A stretch of 64,000 nucleotides of DNA, taken from contig JAKQDD010000176.1 of assembly GCA_029556615.1 (NCBI GenBank), forward strand, positions 124,001 to 188,000, read 5' to 3'. This DNA comes from Verrucomicrobiota bacterium. Lineage in GTDB: Bacteria; Verrucomicrobiota; Verrucomicrobiia; Limisphaerales; J093. The notes beneath the pieces were generated by a model. That model did not search any database, had not been told where the DNA came from, and worked only from the letters and a program-made list of their open reading frames with translations. Of the stretch, positions 32,922-42,480 are shown piece by piece. Each line of letters starts with the position of its first letter. Positions within the stretch are counted from its first letter, which is position 1. Both the position numbers and the translations under genes were made by a program.

Positions 32922-33887
32922 CTACGCGAAGGCGCGGCGGAGCATGGCGATGCTTTTGGCGACCGCGGAGTCGGGGGCTTCCTTACCTTCCATTTCGAGG
33001 GCGACGTAGCCGGTGTAGTTGACATCGGCGAGGATTTCGGCGATCCGACGGTAGTCGAGGTCGAGGGTGTACCATTCGCCGCCGCCGTAATAGGTCTTGG
33101 CCTGGACGTAGACGGTTTTCGGGGCGATCTGGCGGAGTTTGTCGTAGGGATCTTCGAGGAAGTTGCCGGTGTCCATGAGCACGCCGAGCCAGGGCGAGGA
33201 GATGGCGTTGGCGATGCGGAGGAGGCCGGCCGGGGTGCCGGTGAGGCCCCAGTGGTTTTCGAGGGCGAGGACGACGCCGCACTGTTCGGCCTTGGGCAGG
33301 CATTTCTCGATGCAATCGATGCACCAGCGAAAGCCGTCGTCCTCGGTCACGCCCGGGAGGATCGGCTCGATGCCGCGTGCCTTCATGAGGTCGTCGAAGT
33401 CGGCGATGGTATTCCAACGGCCCGAGTTGAGGCGGATGCAGGGGACGCCGAGCTCGTAGGCGATTTCGATGCACTTGTGGGTGTGCTCGATCTGCCGGGC
33501 GAGGACGGCGGGGTCGGGATCGACGAAGTCCTGGTGAATGGAGAGGCAGATGAGATCGACGCCGTGGCGGAAGGCGTGGCGCTTGAGTTTCTGGAGAATG
33601 GACCGGTGTTCGGCGGTGAGCGGTTCTTTTTCGGGGATATCCATTTGGCGGTGTAGGATATCGACGCCTTCCACGCCGAGGGCGGCGGTCTTTTCGATGA
33701 CCGTCTCGATGGGGACCTTGGTGGTTCTGAAATGCCAGTAGGAATAGCTGGCAATGCCGAGCTTGATCCGGGGCCGGCGCGGTGCGGCGGCGGCTTGGAG
33801 GGTCAGGGGGGTAATTGTGGCGGCGGCAGCAGCGGCGGCGAGGCCGCCTGCGGTTCCGCTCAGGAAGGAACGTCGGTTCAGGCGCAT
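32922..33887 (-). CDS. Sugar phosphate isomerase/epimerase, TIM-barrel, Tat-like signal
   Basis: MRLNRRSFLSGTAGG; ALENHWGLTGTPAGLLRIANAI, GVLMDTGNFLEDPYDKL. Confidence 0.85.
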   Translation of the reverse strand: MRLNRRSFLSGTAGGLAAAAAAATITPLTLQAAAAPRRPRIKLGIASYSYWHFRTTKVPIETVIEKTAALGVEGVDILHRQMDIPEKEPLTAEHRSILQKLKRHAFRHGVDLICLSIHQDFVDPDPAVLARQIEHTHKCIEIAYELGVPCIRLNSGRWNTIADFDDLMKARGIEPILPGVTEDDGFRWCIDCIEKCLPKAEQCGVVLALENHWGLTGTPAGLLRIANAISSPWLGVLMDTGNFLEDPYDKLRQIAPKTVYVQAKTYYGGGEWYTLDLDYRRIAEILADVNYTGYVALEMEGKEAPDSAVAKSIAMLRRAFA

Positions 33888-33892
33888 AGGAG

Positions 33893-34132
33893 TCAAGGGA
33901 GGCTGCGGTGGGTGCCGTCGCAGAACGGCGGGGTCTTGGTCTGTTTGCAGGCGCACCAGGCGACCTGGCGCTCCTGGGGAATCTCGATGAGCATCGGGGC
34001 GAAGCCGGAGTCGCCGTGGGCGCCATCGCAGAAGGGCTGGGAGGCGGATCGGCCGCAGGCGCACCAGGCGTAGGTGCCGGGGGCGGTCTTTTGGACGATG
34101 GGGCTTTTCCGGGGGATCAGGGGGGACTTCAT
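33893..34132 (-). CDS. CDGSH iron-sulfur domain protein (two CDGSH-type motifs)
   Basis: CACGRSASQPFCDGAH and CACKQTKTPPFCDGTH. Confidence 0.92.
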   Translation of the reverse strand: MKSPLIPRKSPIVQKTAPGTYAWCACGRSASQPFCDGAHGDSGFAPMLIEIPQERQVAWCACKQTKTPPFCDGTHRSLP

Positions 34133-34194
34133 GGGTTCAGGGGTTGGTGCCGCGGGTCGCGTTCATGGGGAGCGCGGGGCGGGCGGAATGCTGT

Positions 34195-35484
34195 CTATGG
34201 GTTGCCGGGTCTTCCGTTGCGGGTCTTTGGCCGCGGTGCCGGGCGGTGGGACTTCCGATTGAGAGGGGAGCCATGGACGCGGGCGTGGACTTTGAGGCGG
34301 AGGGCGTTGAGACGGATGAAGCCGGTGGCATCGCTTTGGTCGTAGGCGCGGGTGGGGTCGGCCTCCATGGTGGCGATTTGGGGGTTATAGAGGCTGACGG
34401 GGGATCGGCGGCCGGCGACCATGAGGTTGCCCTTGTAGAGCCGGACGCGGACGGTGCCGGTGACCTGTTTCTGGCTTTCGGTGACGAGGGCCTGGAGGGC
34501 GAGGCGTTCCGGGGAGAACCAGAAGCCGTAGTAGACGAGCTCGGCGTAGCGTGGGATGAGGGAATCGCGGAGGTGCATGACCTCGCGGTCGACGGTGAGC
34601 GTTTCGATTTGCCGGTGGGCGAAGTGGAGGATGGCGCCGCCTGGGGTTTCGTAGACGCCGCGCGACTTCATGCCGACGAACCGGTTCTCGACGAGGTCGA
34701 CGCGGCCGATGCCGTGTTTGCCGCCGAGGCGGTTCAAGGTGCGCATGACGCCGAGGGGGCCGAGGGGGCGGCCATTGACCGCGGTGCAGTTGCCGCGTTG
34801 GAACTCGAGCGTGACGATCTCGGCTTTGTCGGGGGCGTCCTCGGGAGCGACGCTCAATTTGAACATGTCGCGATTGGCGGTCGCGAAAGCGTCCATCCAC
34901 GGGTCTTCGAGGATGCCGGCCTCGAAGGAAATGTGGAGGAGATTGCGGTCCATGGAGTACGGCTTTTTAGCGCTGGCCTGGACGGGGATCCTGCGTTGTT
35001 CGCAGTAATCGATCATGGCGGCGCGTCCCGGGAACTGCTCGCGGAAGGCGGGATCGCGCCAGGGGGCGATGACGTCGAGTTGGGGGGCGAGGGCGGCGGC
35101 GGTGAGCTCGAATCGGACCTGGTCATTGCCTTTGCCGGTGGCGCCGTGGGCGATGGCCTGGGCGCCTTCGAGCCGGGCGATTTCGACCATCCGTTTGGCG
35201 ATGAGGGGGCGGGCGATGCTGGTGCCGAGGAAGTACTGGGCCTCGTAGATGGCGCCGGCCTGCATCATGGGGAAGATGAAATCGCGGGCGAATTCCTCCT
35301 GGAGATCGTCGATGTAGATCTTCGAGGCCCCGGTGCGGAGCGCTTTGCGCTCGAGACCGTCGAGCTCCTCTTCCTGGCCGATGTCGGCGCAGAAGGCGAT
35401 GAGCTCGGCGTCGTAGGTCTCTTTGAGCCAGGAGAGGATGACGGATGTGTCGAGGCCTCCCGAGTAAGCGAGCACGATCTTCAT
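34195..35484 (-). CDS. argG: Argininosuccinate synthase
   Basis: [58 protein letters not shown]. Confidence 0.96.
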   Translation of the reverse strand: MKIVLAYSGGLDTSVILSWLKETYDAELIAFCADIGQEEELDGLERKALRTGASKIYIDDLQEEFARDFIFPMMQAGAIYEAQYFLGTSIARPLIAKRMVEIARLEGAQAIAHGATGKGNDQVRFELTAAALAPQLDVIAPWRDPAFREQFPGRAAMIDYCEQRRIPVQASAKKPYSMDRNLLHISFEAGILEDPWMDAFATANRDMFKLSVAPEDAPDKAEIVTLEFQRGNCTAVNGRPLGPLGVMRTLNRLGGKHGIGRVDLVENRFVGMKSRGVYETPGGAILHFAHRQIETLTVDREVMHLRDSLIPRYAELVYYGFWFSPERLALQALVTESQKQVTGTVRVRLYKGNLMVAGRRSPVSLYNPQIATMEADPTRAYDQSDATGFIRLNALRLKVHARVHGSPLNRKSHRPAPRPKTRNGRPGNP

Positions 35485-35557
35485 GGGGCCTGATTAACGG
35501 CAAAGGCGCAGGTTGCGCCAAGCGGAAAATGCGTGGGGGACGCGCTTCCAGCCCACA

Positions 35558-35597
35558 CTAGAGTCCTCGACTTGTGGAATGTGTGGTCAACAGATTT
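35558..35597 (+). repeat. Bipartite repeat element, 5' fragment (copy E)
   Basis: ctagagtcctcgacttgtggaatgtgtggtcaacag. Confidence 0.85.
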
Positions 35598-35606
35598 CAG
35601 AATGGG

Positions 35607-37319
35607 TTAGGGTCCGGTCTCGAGCCAGGTTTTGACGCGATAGAAGTGTTTGGGGGCATCGGCGGGGAGGGCGACGGAGATATGTTCGCCTGTGGCTCGG
35701 AGGGCAACGCCGTTGGGGATGGGGGACCAGGTGCCGCTGGCGATGCGCGGGGTGCTCTCGACCGCATAAAGCCGTTGGAGGCCGGTGTAGCCGAGGCCGA
35801 GGGCCCGGATGGATTGGAATCGGATGACGGTCTGCTCGGCCTCGATGGTGATCTCGGTTTCGAGGGAATCGCCTGGGGTTTGGGGGTCGGTGCCGGCCAG
35901 GTATTCGTGGTAATTGTCCACGCCGCCGTCGTCGGTGTCGTCGTCGCCGCGGTGTTGGAGGGTGCCGAAGACGGCCATTTCCCAGGGGTCAGGGAGCTGG
36001 TCGTCATCGAGATCGGGGTGGAGATCGGCGGGTTCCCAGGCGATGGCGCCGGGGTTGAAGCCGGTGGCATCGACGCCGTGCCAGGGGGCGTTGACGGGGA
36101 GTCCGGGTGCGGACTGGAGAGCGACGAGGAACTGGCCATTGCCGAAGACGACGACGCCATCCGAGGCGACGGGGTTGGCGCAGGAGGCGGGGCCGCCGGC
36201 GTCTCCGGACCAGACCAACTCACCCGTGTGACGATCCTGGACGATGAGGTAATTGGCGCCGTGAGTATTGCGGTAGAGGTAGCGGCTATCGACGGCGGTG
36301 GCGCTCCAGCCGTTCTCGTTGAAGAACCCCTCCTGGATCCAGCGGATGTCGCCGGTATCGGCATCGAGCGCGGCGTAAAGGCCGGGCCCGGGGTATTTGA
36401 AGAGCGGGACGTAGACGGTGCCTTCGTAGCAGGTGAGGGTGGAGCGGACCTCGGCGGCGGGGGCTGGCGCCGAGGACCAGAGCAGGTGGCCGTCGGAGCG
36501 GCGGATGGCGAACACGACGCCATGGATTGAGGAGGCGTAGAAGCGGTCGCGGCCGCGGTCGTAGACGAGGTTATTGAACTCGGTGCGTCGGCCCGGGGTG
36601 AGGTCGGTGACGGCGCGAACGGCACCGCTGAGTTTGTCGATGCGATACAGGTGATTGAGGCTGTCGGCGTTCTGGATATAGACCGAGTCGTCGCCGGTGA
36701 GGAGAGCGCTTGTGAAATTGTCGGAGACGTCCCCGAGGCCGAGGGGCCGGCGCCAGCGGACGAGGCCGGTTGGGAGATGGAGGGCGGTGAGCAGGGTCTT
36801 GTACGATGCGGAGCATTCCCGGAGGAAGACGCATTCGGTGTCGGGGTCGTAGGGGATGTTCTCGACGTAGTACTGCGTGGCGGTCCGGATTTGGCGGAGC
36901 ACAGCGAAGCTCTGCAGGTCGAGTTCGGTGAGGTAGCTGACGTTGTAGCTCCAGATCCGGTTTCCGACGATGCAGGGTGCGGTGGCGTAGGCGACGTTGG
37001 TGGCGGTTCGGAGGACGGTGCCGGTGTGAAGGTCGATGGCGGAGAGCACGCCGTTTTCCCAGGGGGCATAGACAACGCCCTGGTGGATGATGGGCATCTG
37101 GGCGACGCCGCCGAGCTCGACCTTCCAGAGGACGCGGAAGGGCAGGGACGACTCGGGGTCGGACCGTGTCAGAGCGGGGTCAGCGGCGCGCGAGGGGGCG
37201 GGGGTGGCGAGGCTGAGCAACAGCAGGGCCAGGATGCGGGGTACGGAGCGGGCGGTTTGCGGGGGCGATGACGGGGTGGCCCGGTGGCACCGGGGTTCTC
37301 GCGGGTCAGACCTGAGCAT
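35607..37319 (-). CDS. PQQ-like beta-propeller secreted protein with D-rich and FYRV C-terminal segments
   Basis: ATG at 37319 before signal-like segment; repeated VYVPLF/GDIRW/GELVWSGD blades; DLDDDQLPDPWEMAVFGTL; KHFYRVK. Confidence 0.75.
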   Translation of the reverse strand: MLRSDPREPRCHRATPSSPPQTARSVPRILALLLLSLATPAPSRAADPALTRSDPESSLPFRVLWKVELGGVAQMPIIHQGVVYAPWENGVLSAIDLHTGTVLRTATNVAYATAPCIVGNRIWSYNVSYLTELDLQSFAVLRQIRTATQYYVENIPYDPDTECVFLRECSASYKTLLTALHLPTGLVRWRRPLGLGDVSDNFTSALLTGDDSVYIQNADSLNHLYRIDKLSGAVRAVTDLTPGRRTEFNNLVYDRGRDRFYASSIHGVVFAIRRSDGHLLWSSAPAPAAEVRSTLTCYEGTVYVPLFKYPGPGLYAALDADTGDIRWIQEGFFNENGWSATAVDSRYLYRNTHGANYLIVQDRHTGELVWSGDAGGPASCANPVASDGVVVFGNGQFLVALQSAPGLPVNAPWHGVDATGFNPGAIAWEPADLHPDLDDDQLPDPWEMAVFGTLQHRGDDDTDDGGVDNYHEYLAGTDPQTPGDSLETEITIEAEQTVIRFQSIRALGLGYTGLQRLYAVESTPRIASGTWSPIPNGVALRATGEHISVALPADAPKHFYRVKTWLETGP

Positions 37320-37371
37320 TCCTTTCACGCGCTGGTATTGTCGCGGGGGATGGGGTGCTTGGCCAGCCTGG

Positions 37372-37420
37372 AATGCCCGGAAATCCCACAAAGGAACCGG
37401 TGCACGGATTTCCGGGCATT
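37372..37420. repeat. Perfect 15-bp inverted repeat (aatgcccggaaatcc / ggatttccgggcatt), 19-nt spacer
   Basis: Direct reading of both arms. Confidence 0.92.
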
Positions 37421-37442
37421 GGCAAAACCGCGCCCAGATGGA

Positions 37443-37482
37443 GCCCCTTGTCAGAGAATATCGACCAACATGTTGTCTCCCT
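37443..37482 (+). repeat. Third repeat family, 40-bp copy
   Basis: gccccttgtcagagaatatcgaccaacatgttgtctccct; 38/40 identical to 58355..58394. Confidence 0.93.
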
Positions 37483-37489
37483 TGCCTCC

Positions 37490-37643
37490 TGGAATATGAG
37501 GTCAAGTTCGGCCCCTGCCGTTCCGGGCCTCCTTACCTTCCGTCGAGGACTCCACATTAGCGAGGCGCGGAGGCGGGTGCCCCCGGTGCCCGCCCACGGT
37601 TCCTCTGGACTGCAGGATTCACGGGTCTGGGGCGCGCCTCGCT
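37490..37643 (+). repeat. Bipartite repeat element copy F (inner arm type iii), 5' end replaced
   Basis: tggaatatgaggtcaagttcgg...cgtcgaggactccacattagcgaggcgcgg...ggcgcgcctcgct. Confidence 0.9.
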
Positions 37644-37685
37644 GGGGTCTTGCACTTTTCTTCTGGGCAAGGAGACTGGGCGGTG

Positions 37686-38414
37686 ATGAAGGCAGGAGAC
37701 CATGGGCCACGACGTGGCGCGGCTGCAACCGACGGCACTCGCTGGGGAGCGGCGGTGGCGTTCACGTTGATCGAGTTGCTGGTGGTGATCGCGATCATCG
37801 CGATTCTGGCGGGTCTCTTGTTGCCGACCCTGGCGCGGGCGCGGGACAAGGGGAAGACGATCGCGTGTGCGGGGAACCAGCGGCAGTTGATCCTGGCGAC
37901 GCTGATGTACGATGAGGACCACAAGGTCTTGCCGCTGGGGTGGGTGCCGGAGCGGTTGCCGGCGATTTGGTATCGGCAATTGCAGGCGTACCTGGGCCGG
38001 AAGACCAACGTGTCGGGCGGGGGCGTGTTCATCTGTCCTTCGAGCGTGCAACCGGACGAGCGCGGTCTGCTTCGGCCGGGTGGGTTCTGGGGTTTTTTGT
38101 CGTATGCGCAGAACAAGGAGGTGAACGTGGGCCGGGAAGACATTGGGATGAAGCACGTCGAGGATCCGGCGGGGACGGTGATGTTTGCGGACACGGACGG
38201 TTGGGATGCCTGTTTGTACGCGGACACGGACGCGACGGCGAACGTGCTGTACCGGCACAGTGGGGGGACGGAGTGGAGCACGAAGACCGTGCGGGTGACG
38301 CGGCGCGGGAACCGGAAGGCGCTGTTTGGGCGGGCGAACGGTGTCTTTCTGGATGGGCACGCCGAGCTGATGCGGAGCGCGTCGAACCGGATTTTCACGC
38401 TCAAGCTGGACTGA
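37686..38414 (+). CDS. Type II secretion-like pseudopilin (prepilin-type N-terminal methylation motif)
   Basis: AFTLIELLVVIAIIAILAGLLLPTLARARDKGKTIACAGNQRQLILATLMYDEDHK. Confidence 0.87.
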   Translation: MKAGDHGPRRGAAATDGTRWGAAVAFTLIELLVVIAIIAILAGLLLPTLARARDKGKTIACAGNQRQLILATLMYDEDHKVLPLGWVPERLPAIWYRQLQAYLGRKTNVSGGGVFICPSSVQPDERGLLRPGGFWGFLSYAQNKEVNVGREDIGMKHVEDPAGTVMFADTDGWDACLYADTDATANVLYRHSGGTEWSTKTVRVTRRGNRKALFGRANGVFLDGHAELMRSASNRIFTLKLD

Positions 38415-38447
38415 ACGCCGGGCGGACAGCGCAAGCATTCACGAGGG

Positions 38448-39182
38448 ATGTCCTATTTTCTCTGGTTATTGCTGTTGGGGTTGGTTGGGGGCATGGGCAT
38501 TGGGTTGCGCCGGCGCGCGCCGGCGGCGGGGGTGGTGTTGATGGGGTTGGCGGGGGCTGGGGCGTTGGTATTGCTGGGGTTGCAGGTTCGGAGATTCACG
38601 TCCGGGGGTGCGGGCAGGGCGGTGGACCGTGATGCGGCGGCGGCGGCCTACTTTCTGGGCTTCGAGGTATTGGGCGACTTGCAGAGGGGGGAGGGGACGA
38701 TCGCGCTGTTGCTGCCTCCGGAGACCCGGGGCAACAGTCGATTGTTGGACTCATGGTTTGACACATTTGCGCGGGTCGTGACGCCGCTCGAGGGGGTGGC
38801 GGTGAAGGAGGTGACCGTGCGGTGCAGCGGGCGTTTGGCGGCGGAGGGTCGAGTGCCGGTGGAGGCGGTCGAGGGGGCTTTGGCGGAGGTGCCGGGGGCT
38901 TTGGCGTGGGTTTCATTTGTCGGGGTGCCGGTGGGGGGATCCGGGGCGGCGGCATGGCCTGGGGCGGGGGCGCCGCCGGTGTACGTGTATGATCCGGGTG
39001 GCGGGACGGGTTGGGTTGCGGCGTTGAAACAGGGGCGGATCCGGCGCGTGGTGGTTCCCCGGCCGCGATTGGAGGGGAGGGCTGAGGGCCCGGCTGCGGG
39101 TCCACCGGACCAGCTTTTCCGGGAGAACTTTCTCATGGCGACGCCGTCGAACGCGGACACCGTGGCCGCGGAGCTCGAATGA
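38448..39182 (+). CDS. Hypothetical membrane protein, 4-nt overlap with ABC permease
   Basis: N-terminal TM segments, ATGA overlap with downstream gene. Confidence 0.6.
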   Translation: MSYFLWLLLLGLVGGMGIGLRRRAPAAGVVLMGLAGAGALVLLGLQVRRFTSGGAGRAVDRDAAAAAYFLGFEVLGDLQRGEGTIALLLPPETRGNSRLLDSWFDTFARVVTPLEGVAVKEVTVRCSGRLAAEGRVPVEAVEGALAEVPGALAWVSFVGVPVGGSGAAAWPGAGAPPVYVYDPGGGTGWVAALKQGRIRRVVVPRPRLEGRAEGPAAGPPDQLFRENFLMATPSNADTVAAELE

Positions 39183-40825
39183 CGCTGCTGTCCATTGTGG
39201 ACCGCGAGCTGCGGGTGGCGTCGCGTCGGGCGAAGACCTACGGGCTTCGGTCGGCGGCGGCGTTGGCGGCGCTGGTGGTGTGCGGTTGGCTTTCGTTGTG
39301 GACGGCGCAGACGCAGCCGCCGGTGACGGTGGGGCGGACGCTGTTTTCGTACCTGACGGTCCTGGCGTTCGCGTATTGTCTGCTGGTGGGGCCATTCATC
39401 ACGGCGGACTCGATCAGCGAGGAACGTCGGGAGGGGACGCTGGGTTTGTTATTTCTGACGGAGCTCAGCAGTCTGGACGTTGTATTGGGGAAGTGGCTGG
39501 CGAGCTCCCTGGCCGGTTTCTACGGGTTGCTGGCGATTCTGCCGACGATGGGGATACCGTTGCTGTTGGGGGGGGTGACGCCGGGCGAGTACGGTCGGAC
39601 GGCGCTGGCGGTGGTGAGTGCGGTGTGGTTGTCGCTGACGGCGGGGATGATGGTCTCGACGCTCTGTCGGGACCAGGGGAAGGCGACGTTGGGGGCGGTG
39701 GGGTTGATCCTGGGGCTGACGGGGTTGTTACCGGGGCTGGCGACGGTGGTGGCGACGGGTTTTCTGGCTCGTCCCCTGCAGGAGCCGGGGTGGGTGGCGC
39801 TGGTGAGTCCGGCCTACACGGGGTACCTGGCGGCGGACGCGCACTATCGGGGGGCGCCGCACTTGTACTGGGCGTCGTTGAGTCTGGTGACGGCGCTGGG
39901 TTTAGGGTTCATGGTGTTGACGGCTCTTCTGGTGCCGAGGGTATGGCGGGAGGCGCCGGAGGAGAAGCCGGTGGTTGCGCGCTGGTTATTGCGGCTGGGG
40001 TACACCCGGGGGTGGCGACGGACCTTTTGGCGGCGGCTCGATCGGAATCCGGTGTACGCGGTGGCGGCGCGGGCGCGGTGGCCGCACGGGGTTTTCTGGC
40101 TCCTGGTGGCGCTGGTGGCGGTGAATGTGTATTGGCTGGCGCACGGGTTCCGGACGAACGCGACGACCTACCAGTTCCACGTCTACTTCATGTACGCGCT
40201 GGTGTTCACGAATCGGGTCTGGCTGAGTGTGATGGCCTGCCGGTTCTTTCTCGAGGCGCGCCGGACGGGGGCGTTGGAGTTGATCCTCACGACGCCGCTG
40301 CCGGAGCGGACGCTGTTGCGCGGGCATGGGCGATCGTTATGGCGGTATTTTGGCTGGCCGGTGCTGGCGATTGCGTTGTTGCACGTGATGTATGTGGAGG
40401 AGAGCTGGCGTTTGGCGGCGCAGCGTTTTGCCGGGGGCAGCCTGTCATGGGGGCCGTACGCGACGAGTGCGGCGAGCAGCCTGGTGAACTTTGGGACGGA
40501 CGTGCTGGCGATTGCGTATGTGGGGGCGTGGCTGAGTCTGGCGTCGAGGCGTCCGGCGCTGGTGATTCTGCAAACATTCGGTTTGGTGGTCCTGATTCCG
40601 TGGACGGTGGGTTACATCCTGCCGAGTGTCTGGTCGGTGTTGCCGCAAAAGGCCGTGGCCTATCTCTCGGCGAAGCCGATGTTGCGGGCGTTATTGACCG
40701 GCGGGCTTGCCGGGTTTCCGGTCTTGCGAACGGCGGCGTGGGTGGGGAAGAACCTGGTGTTGGTGGTTTGGGCGCGACGCCGGTTGCGCCGGGGGCTCCG
40801 GGCGGCAGCGGTCCACAGGGTATGA
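39179..40825 (+). CDS. ABC-2-type transporter permease
   Basis: RELRVASRRAKTYGLR, FITADSISEERREGTLGLLFLTELSSLDVVLGKWL; multi-TM. Confidence 0.8.
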   Translation: MTLLSIVDRELRVASRRAKTYGLRSAAALAALVVCGWLSLWTAQTQPPVTVGRTLFSYLTVLAFAYCLLVGPFITADSISEERREGTLGLLFLTELSSLDVVLGKWLASSLAGFYGLLAILPTMGIPLLLGGVTPGEYGRTALAVVSAVWLSLTAGMMVSTLCRDQGKATLGAVGLILGLTGLLPGLATVVATGFLARPLQEPGWVALVSPAYTGYLAADAHYRGAPHLYWASLSLVTALGLGFMVLTALLVPRVWREAPEEKPVVARWLLRLGYTRGWRRTFWRRLDRNPVYAVAARARWPHGVFWLLVALVAVNVYWLAHGFRTNATTYQFHVYFMYALVFTNRVWLSVMACRFFLEARRTGALELILTTPLPERTLLRGHGRSLWRYFGWPVLAIALLHVMYVEESWRLAAQRFAGGSLSWGPYATSAASSLVNFGTDVLAIAYVGAWLSLASRRPALVILQTFGLVVLIPWTVGYILPSVWSVLPQKAVAYLSAKPMLRALLTGGLAGFPVLRTAAWVGKNLVLVVWARRRLRRGLRAAAVHRV

Positions 40826-42426
40826 TATTCCTGCCGGTAGTGGAACGGGAGTTGCGGGTGGCGGCGAGGCGGCCCGGGCCCTTTTGGGCGCGGCTGGCGG
40901 CGGCGTTGGTGGCGGTGGTGATTGGCGGCCTTGGGCTTTGGTGGGAGGGGGATGTCAAGGCGAATCTGGTATTGGGGGCGGGTTTGTTTGGGGCTTTGGG
41001 GCGGGCCTGTTTTGTGTTTGCGCTGTTGGCGGGTCCGGTGTTTACCGCGGACGTGTTGAGCGAGGAGCGCCGGGAGGGGACGTTGGGGTTGCTGTTTCTG
41101 ACGGACCTCCGGGGGTACGACGTGGTGTTGGGCAAGCTGGCAGCGGCGTCGGTGACGTCCGTGTTCAGTCTGCTGGCGACCCTGCCGGTGCTGGCGATTC
41201 CGATTCTGTTGGGGGGCGTTTCGTTGGCGGAGTTCGGGCGGACGGCGTTGGCTTTGGGGACGGCGTTATTCTTCTCGCTGGCGGTGGGGATGATGGTTTC
41301 AGCGTTGTGTGATCAGGCGCGGAGCGCGTTTGCGTTGGCGGGGTTGATTTTGTTTATCGCGGGCGTGGTGTTGCCGTTTCTGGAGGAGACGATCGAGCGA
41401 TCCAGCGGGGGGGCGACGTTGCTGGGGTTGTTCCTGAGCATCAATCCGACGTCGGCGATGGTGGCGGCGGGGATGGCGAGGCCGGCGGCGGTGGGGGATT
41501 TCTGGCTTTCGGTGGTGGGGGTGAACCTGGTCGGCGGGCTGATGTTGATGGTGGCGGGGCACTGGACAGCGGGCGGTTGGCGGGAGGCGGGGGTGTCGCA
41601 GCGGTTTGGCCGATGGCGGGCGCGGTGGGAGCAATGGGCGTTGGGGACGGGGACGCAGCGGCGGGTGTTGCGCACACGGTTGTTGGACCAGAATCCGATG
41701 GCATGGCTGGCGGGGCGTCATCGGTGGAAGCGGCAGGTTTTGTGGGGGGCGGTTGGGGTGGGGTTGGTGGCCTGGGTGTTGGGGGCGTTTGCGTCGGGAC
41801 CTTTGGGGACGGATTGGGGGATGACGCTGACCCTCGCGATGTTTTTCCAGGGGCCGATCAAGTGGCTGATGGCGTCGGAGGCGAGCCAGCGGTGGGTGAT
41901 CGAGCGGCAGACGGGGGCCTTGGAGCTGATTCTGACCACGCCCTTGACGGTTGGGGAGATCCTGCGCGGGCATTGGCTGGGGCTTTGGCGGCTATTTGGC
42001 GTGCCGGTGGTGGTGTTGCTGGGGATGGAGTCGGGGCTGCTATTGTGGAAGCTGCCGGATGGGGAGGGGCAGGATCTGGCGGCGATGACGGTGGTGATGA
42101 TGGGTGTTTTTGTCTGGGACATGTACACGCTGGGGTGGGTGGGCTTATGGCAGGGATTGCGGCGCCGCCGGGCGAACGCGGCATTTCTGGCGACGGCGTT
42201 TCGGGTGTTGGTGATTCCGTGGCTGTTGATGTTGGGGGGTGTTTTTCTGGTGGGGACGGCCGGGTGGGGGACGCTGCCGGTGCTTTGGTTTCTGGCGTGC
42301 GGCGCGTGCAACGTCTGGTTTTTGCAGGTCGCGCAGCAGCATTTGCGGGAGGGATTGCGGTGGCTGGCGTCGGAAGGCGGAAACCCAACAGGGAACGATG
42401 GCGAGCGTTCGAGCCATGGGCGTTAG
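40822..42426 (+). CDS. ABC-2-type transporter permease (paralogue of preceding gene)
   Basis: ERELRVAARRPGPFWARL, VFTADVLSEERREGTLGLLFLTDLRGYDVVLGKLA; ATG at 40822 overlaps previous stop. Confidence 0.8.
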   Translation: MIFLPVVERELRVAARRPGPFWARLAAALVAVVIGGLGLWWEGDVKANLVLGAGLFGALGRACFVFALLAGPVFTADVLSEERREGTLGLLFLTDLRGYDVVLGKLAAASVTSVFSLLATLPVLAIPILLGGVSLAEFGRTALALGTALFFSLAVGMMVSALCDQARSAFALAGLILFIAGVVLPFLEETIERSSGGATLLGLFLSINPTSAMVAAGMARPAAVGDFWLSVVGVNLVGGLMLMVAGHWTAGGWREAGVSQRFGRWRARWEQWALGTGTQRRVLRTRLLDQNPMAWLAGRHRWKRQVLWGAVGVGLVAWVLGAFASGPLGTDWGMTLTLAMFFQGPIKWLMASEASQRWVIERQTGALELILTTPLTVGEILRGHWLGLWRLFGVPVVVLLGMESGLLLWKLPDGEGQDLAAMTVVMMGVFVWDMYTLGWVGLWQGLRRRRANAAFLATAFRVLVIPWLLMLGGVFLVGTAGWGTLPVLWFLACGACNVWFLQVAQQHLREGLRWLASEGGNPTGNDGERSSHGR

Positions 42427-42480
42427 GCGAGGATCCGGGTTCCCCGTTGCTTTTGGTGTGGCAACGACTAGGTTGGGCGC

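Noticed and set aside
39280-40821. 5' half of the 1048-aa ORF (frame of the second ABC permease)
   Set aside because: Out-of-frame G/D/A-rich shadow of the first permease; the real gene begins at ATG 40822.
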